A DNA stretch of 9,442 nt. It comes from Gammaproteobacteria bacterium (GTDB lineage: Bacteria > Pseudomonadota > Gammaproteobacteria > JAABTG01). The stretch's first letter is position 1, and every line of letters starts with the position of its first letter. Positions 6,375-9,442 of the stretch are shown here, in pieces. The stretch spans positions 1 through 9,442 of the forward strand of contig JASJBY010000192.1 of the NCBI GenBank assembly GCA_030066245.1, written 5' to 3'. The notes below the pieces were generated by a model. That model was given only the letters and a program-made list of their open reading frames with translations, was not told the origin of the DNA and did no database searches. The position numbers and the translations under genes were made by a program.

Positions 6375-6611
6375 TCAGGTCTCGGCGGCGGCCTGTCGAA
6401 ACCAGGCCAATATCCGATTCAGGTGTGCGTCGCCGTAGAGCCGCGCGAAGCGTTGGGTCTCCTCGTGGCCCCGATCACCGAGGACAGAGATACGCGCCTG
6501 CAAGTAATCGGGTGTCAGCGCCAGACCGCACTTCACCTCGATGCAGTAGCGCCAGCTGGCGTAGTCGCTGGGAATCAGCTCCGCGGCGTAGCGTTCGGTT
6601 TCTTCGACCAT
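6375..6611 (-). CDS. Conserved-looking 78-aa protein of unknown function in the Zur operon
   Basis: A 78-aa soluble protein with the sequence feel of a compact helical domain: ERYAAELIPSDYASWRYC, then CGLALTPDYLQARISVLGDRG, then ETQRFARLYGDAHLNRILAWF. It has two Cys (23 and 28) and no membrane segment. GAGGA lies 8 bases before the ATG at 6611, and the gene begins 4 bases after the CobW-domain gene stop, so it is clearly in the operon. Small hypothetical genes also sit between the COG0523 and dksA2 genes in the P. aeruginosa Zur cluster (PA5532-PA5536, from memory). It may be the counterpart of one of these, but I do not recognise a named domain. Confidence 0.75.
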   Translation of the reverse strand: MVEETERYAAELIPSDYASWRYCIEVKCGLALTPDYLQARISVLGDRGHEETQRFARLYGDAHLNRILAWFRQAAAET

Positions 6612-6615
6612 GAGA

Positions 6616-6855
6616 TCAGTCCTCGTTCTTCTCGGCGAACCACCTGGGAAACGGCTCGTCCAGCGTCCCCCGGACAGCTGGTCCCACGGCCATCCCCTCG
6701 TCGCTTAGGAGGCAGCGATCGAGGATTTCGCGGGTTTGCTCGGGTTCCAGATTCTGGCCAATGAACACGACCTCTTGGCGGCGGTCGCCGATGACATGGG
6801 GCGACGCGTACCGCACCCCGGTCTTCAGCTCAGGATTGGTTACAGTCTCCAGCAT
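6616..6855 (-). CDS. Stand-alone CobW C-terminal domain protein (COG0523 remnant or mini-protein)
   Basis: A 79-aa protein. Residues about 23-72, containing GDRRQEVVFIGQNL, REILDRCLLSDEG and LDEPFPRWF, match the C-terminal domain of CobW/COG0523 metallochaperone GTPases (the GDRRQELVFIG motif). The GTPase domain of about 200 residues, with the GKT P-loop and the CxCC metal motif, is absent. It is the first gene after the Zur box and reads directly into two more genes, so it replaces the full COG0523 protein expected at this place. The ATG at 6855 fits the domain start but lacks a good Shine-Dalgarno sequence. An ATG at 6915 lies inside the Zur box and is less likely. It could be a deletion remnant or a genuine small protein. 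Confidence 0.7.
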   Translation of the reverse strand: MLETVTNPELKTGVRYASPHVIGDRRQEVVFIGQNLEPEQTREILDRCLLSDEGMAVGPAVRGTLDEPFPRWFAEKNED

Positions 6856-6897
6856 GGCTAGTCTACGTGCGGGTGTCTCATCACTTACGAAGGATAA

Positions 6898-6916
6898 AAT
6901 GCAATAATATAACATT
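6898..6916. promoter_or_regulatory. Zur box controlling the CobW-C / 78-aa / dksA2 operon
   Basis: AATGCAATA-A-TATAACATT matches the gammaproteobacterial Zur palindrome (AATGTTATA-N-TATAACATT) at 16 of 18 arm positions; the right arm is perfect. It stands 43 bases before the ATG at 6855 of an operon whose last gene, dksA2, is a known Zur target. In the presence of zinc, Zur would repress here. Zur itself is not in the window. Confidence 0.8.
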
Positions 6917-6940
6917 CCGTTTCCCGAACGAAGCTAGCAG

Positions 6941-6969
6941 AGGTTCTTGGCTTCAGCCACTAAGAACCT
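6941..6969. repeat. Hairpin next to the Zur box
   Basis: AGGTTCTT (6941-6948) pairs with AAGAACCT (6962-6969). An inner GGC/GCC stem closes a TTCA loop, with a 3-base bulge. It is 25 bases upstream of the Zur-controlled operon. No T-run follows, so a terminator is unlikely. A similar GGTTCTTGAAC string occurs before the Phd gene near 7934-7952, so the element may be an operator or repeat. Confidence 0.4.
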
Positions 6970-7277
6970 GCACCCGCGACCAACCAACGGCAGCGGAGAG
7001 CCTGGAAGCTTCCTGAAAGCGAGACTGCCGTCTCGGTACGGCGTGTTCTTCGACGATAAGTCGGCATTGGAGCTAGCGCGCATGTATGGACGCTAGGCAG
7101 GACTGCAGACGAGACCTTGCTAAGGTTGGATCAGCGCGGGCCCGAAGAACTCAGCATCTGCATCTGACTGTTTTTGCTCCCAATAGATTGAATTTCACCG
7201 GCATGTCTTGGAGACGTTCTTCCACCGTTGAGGCCATGAATCCGGTGGCATAGCGCGGCCGACGGGCGATGACTATA
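6970..7277. other. Stretch without a recognisable gene
   Basis: No convincing gene was found here. A plus-strand frame open from 6938 to 7096 ends in RYGVFFDDKSALELARMYGR and reads like the tail of a protein, but has no start codon of quality. A minus-strand frame (7303 down to 7151) reads ADYYTIVIARRPRYATGF, then VEERLQDMPVKFNLLGA. It directly follows the ParE stop in the same frame. Both look like decayed ends of genes I cannot name. Confidence 0.4.
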
Positions 7278-7306
7278 GTGTAATAATCCGCGAAGACGGC
7301 ACGTCA
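7278..7306 (+). promoter_or_regulatory. Third copy of the ECF-type motif (GTGTAAT-N17-CGTCA), antisense to the toxin
   Basis: GTGTAAT (7278-7284) and CGTCA (7302-7306) keep the 17-base spacing of the two metallothionein promoters. It differs only in the last base of each box. It faces right, into the 3' end of the ParE-type pseudogene, where no plus-strand gene is recognised. It could drive an antisense RNA, be left over from a lost cassette, or be chance. Confidence 0.35.
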
Positions 7307-7615
7307 GGGCGTGTCTTCGTCCGGCACGTCGAGCAGGCGCTCGCTGCGCCAGACTCGAACGACACGCACGTGCTTCGGGTCACGCCGATAGACGATGCGA
7401 AACAGCGGCCGGATCAGCTCGCGCAGAAAGGGCTGGTCGAACTCGGGGACGATCCGCCCCATGTCCGGATGTTCGGCGAGTGCCTCGATGCTCGCGACGA
7501 TTTCCTCGATCAAGCGCTCGCCCACCTAGGGCACGTCCTGTTCGGCGTACCAGGTCCGTATCGACTCCAGATCGGCCACTGCAGATTCGGCAATCCGGAT
7601 GGCGACCTTCGCCAT
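7304..7615 (-). pseudogene. ParE/RelE-type toxin with in-frame stop codon
   Basis: Read from the ATG at 7615, the frame gives MAKVAIRIAESAVADLESI, then RTWYAEQDVP, then a TAG stop (7526-7528). It then continues in the same frame VGERLIEEIVASIEALAEHP, with the typical ParE ending FRIVYRRDPKHVRVVRVWRS. The intact protein would be 103 aa, normal for ParE. A Glu is usual at the stop position (GAG to TAG is one change), so the gene was inactivated by a single nonsense mutation. A GTG just after the stop (7525) has no ribosome binding site and would lack the first helix. The start lies 4 bases after the antitoxin stop, as in an intact operon. A toxin-dead module with an intact antitoxin could still neutralise related toxins. 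Confidence 0.85.
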
Positions 7616-7619
7616 GCTG

Positions 7620-7892
7620 TTACTTCAAGCCGAGCCGAGCCTTGGCGTCTGCGAGCGACAGCTCTCGGCCGGCCTCGACGTCGGCGAGGCCGGCAACGAC
7701 CACGCGCATGAACGCCCGTTCCTCCTCGGCCGACTCGTAGTCATTCACCGATTGCACCACGGCCACGCCCCGGCCGCGACTGGTGAGCAACACAGGCCGG
7801 TGCGCGTCTGTTGCGTGCTTGACGACGCGGCCGGGATTGACCTTCAGGTCGGTCAGCGGAATCACGTCTTCGGAGAACTTGGTGGTGCTCAT
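7620..7892 (-). CDS. Phd/YefM-family antitoxin
   Basis: A 90-aa protein. The N-terminal half (residues about 8-52: EDVIPLTDLKVNPGRVVKHA, RPVLLTSRGRGVAVVQS, YE) is the Phd/YefM DNA-binding fold. The C-terminal part (AGLADVEAGRELSLADAKARL) is the toxin-binding tail, with the G-x-x-h-S-h-x-D-A-K ending common in ParE partners. The ATG at 7892 has AAGGA 8 bases upstream and matches the family start; longer frames upstream are not credible. It normally represses its own promoter. The string GGTTCTTGAACTGGTTC about 40-55 bases upstream (near 7936-7952) is a candidate operator. Its toxin partner just downstream is disrupted. Confidence 0.88.
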   Translation of the reverse strand: MSTTKFSEDVIPLTDLKVNPGRVVKHATDAHRPVLLTSRGRGVAVVQSVNDYESAEEERAFMRVVVAGLADVEAGRELSLADAKARLGLK

Positions 7893-7996
7893 GCTGGTAT
7901 CCTTCGGCCCTGTAGACAGGTCCGATAATAGAACCAGTTCAAGAACCTCTACATGCCGGTGCCGAACACGGCTGCTAGAGCAACGTCCCCGGGGTA

Positions 7997-8557
7997 TCAG
8001 GCGGCGCAGCAGCCATCCACAACGCATCGACAGTCAAGGCAGTCGCGCGGCGACTCCACGCCGCAATGCTCTCGCATAGCCTTGCGCAGAGCCTTGCGAG
8101 CCCGGTGGAGACGCACGCTGGCGTTATTCACCGAGATGCCGAGATGCGCCGCGGCATCAGCAATTGTGGCATCGCCTGCATCAACGAGAGCCAGCACGGC
8201 GGCGTAGCTGGGCTGAAGCCGCCGGGCCTGGACTAGACTGCAACCGCATAGCTCCTCGGGCGCATCTACCTCAGATGCTGCATCCATATCGTCCAGAGTG
8301 CGCTGGCGCCTCGCTCGATTCCGCAACGTGTCGGCAATGACGTTGCGGTGCACACGGTAGAGCCAGGGCAATACGCGGTCAGGGTCTTTCAGAGATTTGG
8401 CTCGCTCCAACGCTCGCACGGCCGCCGTTTGCAGAACGTCGTCGACGTCGGCTGAGGGTAGCCGAGCCGCAACGAAGGACCGGAACTGGCCAGCGTGCTC
8501 GCGGAGCACGCTGGCGATGAGTTTTGTCCTGGACGGAACTGTAGCTGCTCCGGTCAT
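7997..8557 (-). CDS. ECF sigma factor with Cys-rich tail (CorE/ECF44-like), copy 2
   Basis: A 186-aa paralogue of the factor at 2261-2833, colinear and highly similar over its whole length. Region 2 contains DVDDVLQTAAVRALERAKSL and DPDRVLPWLYRVHRNVIAD. Region 4 contains TIADAAAHLGISVNNASVRLHRARKAL. The linker CxC is C104/C106. The tail, C165-x7-C173-x2-C176-x-C178-x4-C183-C184, has exactly the same Cys spacing as copy 1. The middle linker (about 87-100) is the most divergent part. The ATG at 8557, 10 bases after the metallothionein stop, is chosen; the long frame starting at 8791 would run through that gene and is rejected. Differences in region 4 and the linker could tune metal or promoter preference. 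No anti-sigma gene is adjacent. Confidence 0.88.
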   Translation of the reverse strand: MTGAATVPSRTKLIASVLREHAGQFRSFVAARLPSADVDDVLQTAAVRALERAKSLKDPDRVLPWLYRVHRNVIADTLRNRARRQRTLDDMDAASEVDAPEELCGCSLVQARRLQPSYAAVLALVDAGDATIADAAAHLGISVNNASVRLHRARKALRKAMREHCGVESPRDCLDCRCVVDGCCAA

Positions 8558-8567
8558 GGTTCGTACT

Positions 8568-8735
8568 TCAGCCCGCTTTCTTTGCTGAAGGACATCCGCA
8601 TTCGGCGTCACACGGGCACGCCTCGCCACAGGTGCAGGTCGCCCCGCAGCAACAGCCGCCGTCCCTTGGATCTGAGCACGAACACGAGCACGAGGGTCCG
8701 CACTGTTGACATGGACACTTACAAGAACTTTGCAT
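8568..8735 (-). CDS. Metallothionein-like Cys-rich peptide, copy 2
   Basis: A 55-aa peptide starting MQSSCKCPCQQCG and ending CPSAKKAG. Sixteen Cys stand at residues 5, 7, 9, 12, 16, 18, 20, 28, 29, 30, 34, 36, 40, 42, 46 and 48. From residue 7 the Cys positions coincide with those of copy 1, including the shared core CCCGxTCTCG. Copy 2 has extra Cys at 5 and 20 and lacks His. The two share length, two-cluster design and a charged linker, so they are paralogues. The ATG at 8735 has GGAG 6 bases upstream; a frame starting at 8759 would add eight residues without a ribosome binding site. It forms an operon with the sigma gene 10 bases downstream. Thiolate binding of Cu, Zn or Cd is inferred from composition. 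Confidence 0.9.
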   Translation of the reverse strand: MQSSCKCPCQQCGPSCSCSCSDPRDGGCCCGATCTCGEACPCDAECGCPSAKKAG

Positions 8736-8760
8736 GTTTCTCTCCAGATAGCGCTCCAAC

Positions 8761-8770
8761 CGGAGCTCCG
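8761..8770. repeat. Palindrome in the leader of cassette 2
   Basis: CGGAGCTCCG is a perfect 10-bp palindrome between the presumed -10 box (8778-8782) and the GGAG ribosome binding site on the minus strand. It may be the counterpart of the GGAG/CTCC palindrome at 2043-2063 in cassette 1. A role as regulator site or leader hairpin is inferred only from this shared position. Confidence 0.35.
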
Positions 8771-8777
8771 CTCATGA

Positions 8778-8806
8778 AGACGAAGATGCACGCCGAATTC
8801 TTACAC
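8778..8806 (-). promoter_or_regulatory. ECF-type promoter of cassette 2 (GTGTAAG-N17-CGTCT)
   Basis: On the minus strand GTGTAAG (8806-8800) and CGTCT (8782-8778) are 17 bases apart, identical in both boxes and in spacing to the motif at 2001-2029. The metallothionein ATG is 42 bases downstream of the -10 box. The spacers and flanks are otherwise different, so the boxes stand out as selected sequence. Confidence 0.7.
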
Positions 8807-9158
8807 TCGTACCGACAAACTCGGCACTCGGTGGACAATCTACTCGACTCCCGGCTTACGACCTGGCTGCCTCCCCTATTCTATCGCATTCGCGTCCGGT
8901 CGGCTGCTCTACGAGACGCACATCATCTACAACATCCACTCGGGCATTCGGCCAAGGCGCACAGGAAATCCGAACGCGCAAGTACGCCTTCAAGAGCAGT
9001 ATCTCGAAGGCCGGGATAGCACCGGACTTCTCGTTCACAGCGAGCCGTCGGGGCGGTTGCTGGGTGGTCATTCAGCGCGCTGGTCGCATCAGGCTCGGTA
9101 GATTTCTCGGTGGTTGCTGCCTGGTTCCCTGATTGGCGCGCCGCACGGCGGCCTCCGC
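8807..9158. other. Stretch without a recognisable gene
   Basis: This separates the substrate-binding protein from cassette 2. A plus-strand frame of about 75 codons ending near 9102 (it contains ASGRLLYETHIIYNIHSGIR) reads somewhat like protein. It has no start of quality and no recognised domain; a minus-strand frame at 8856-9071 overlaps it. A GC hairpin, GCCGC (9140-9144) with GCGGC (9148-9152), lies 7 bases past the stop of the substrate-binding protein gene but has no T-run. Confidence 0.35.
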
Positions 9159-9442
9159 TCAGGTCGTGAAGGCCTTGACGATTTCGTTCGCGTTGTGGCG
9201 GAACATGTCGAGATAGGTCGACGCCGGTCCGTTGGAACCGGAAAGCGAGTCTGAGTAGAGCGTACCGCCGATGACGGCGTCGGCTTCACGCGCGAGTTGC
9301 TGCACCAGACGAGGGTCGGTGACGTTCTCGACGAATAATACGCGGATGCCCTCATCCCGCATCTGGCGAATAAGAGCGGCCACTTCGCCTGCCGACGGCT
9401 CGCTTTCGGTGCTGAGACCGACTGGGGCATGAAAGTTGACGC
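9159..9442 (-). CDS. Zinc/manganese ABC transporter substrate-binding protein, C-terminal part (cut by window edge)
   Basis: About 94 codons reach the right edge without a start. They read VNFHAPVGLSTESEPSAGEV, then AALIRQMRDEGIRVLFVENVTDPRLV, then IGGTLYSDSLS, and end TYLDMFRHNANEIVKAFTT. This is the C-terminal lobe of TroA/ZnuA/AztC-type periplasmic metal-binding proteins. It includes the backbone helix of the ST-EPS region, the VEN-DPR strand and the YSD Asp that is the last metal ligand in this group. The family delivers Zn or Mn to an ABC permease, normally encoded next door and here outside the window. The gene fits the zinc-scavenging side of the locus. The stop is normal, so the end appears intact. 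Confidence 0.9.
   Translation of the reverse strand, partial: VNFHAPVGLSTESEPSAGEVAALIRQMRDEGIRVLFVENVTDPRLVQQLAREADAVIGGTLYSDSLSGSNGPASTYLDMFRHNANEIVKAFTT

Noticed and set aside
6198..6764. 188-aa plus-strand frame
   Set aside because: Antisense to three well-supported genes of the Zur operon.
8558..8791. Longer start for sigma copy 2 at 8791
   Set aside because: The extension is an out-of-frame reading of the metallothionein copy and its leader, rich in Arg and Ala, with no family similarity.

Overview
The window is GC-rich and gene-dense, and looks like the end of an accessory island in a proteobacterium, most likely a gammaproteobacterium. I judge this from the Zn-independent DksA paralogue, the Zur-type box, the NicO/DUF1007 pair and the toxin-antitoxin types. 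I would not name a genus. The left edge (35-64, minus strand) carries the 3' end of a tRNA-Ser gene without its 5' part. This is the classical scar left when an integrative element enters a tRNA 3' end. By that geometry bases 1-34 would be chromosome and everything to the right would be island.

Layout. 35-140: att-like tRNA fragment and two inverted repeats. 212-801: vapB-vapC type toxin-antitoxin pair. 845-1535: remnant of an integrase-type (DDE) transposase broken by frameshifts. 1573-1944 (-): DoxX-like membrane protein. 2001-2833 (+): cassette 1, made of an ECF-type promoter, a 53-aa metallothionein-like peptide too small to be conspicuous, and an ECF sigma factor with a Cys-rich tail. 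2941-3186 (-): dihydroorotase-like N-terminal fragment ending in a strong GC hairpin. 3367-3933 (-): SgcJ/EcaC-type NTF2-fold protein. 3934-4443: no recognisable gene, but a partial Zur-like box. 4444-5747 (+): DUF1007-like remnant overlapping a NicO-type Ni/Co/Zn permease. 5868-6916 (-): Zur-box-controlled operon of a stand-alone CobW C-terminal domain, an uncharacterised 78-aa protein and DksA2. 6917-7303: no recognised gene. 7304-7892 (-): Phd-type antitoxin with a ParE-type toxin killed by an in-frame stop. 7997-8806 (-): cassette 2, a paralogous copy of metallothionein plus ECF sigma. 9159-9442 (-): C-terminus of a zinc/manganese ABC substrate-binding protein, cut by the window edge.

The theme is metal homeostasis in both directions. 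The Zur-type genes (DksA2, CobW-domain protein, NicO locus, pyrC2-like fragment, substrate-binding protein) belong to the zinc-starvation response known from the Pseudomonas aeruginosa Zur regulon. The two metallothionein-sigma cassettes look like responses to excess or toxic metal. Each cassette has a Cys-rich peptide of 53-55 aa with 14-16 Cys, followed 10-16 bases later by an ECF sigma factor. Both sigma factors carry a CxC motif in the sigma2-sigma4 linker and the same six-Cys C-terminal tail, as in the metal-sensing CorE (ECF44) type. Both cassettes are preceded by the same bipartite motif, GTGTAAG-N17-CGTCT. The simplest model is a one-component loop: the sigma factor senses metal directly through its cysteines and transcribes its own operon and the metal-buffering peptide. 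This duplicated cassette is the strongest candidate here for an undescribed system.
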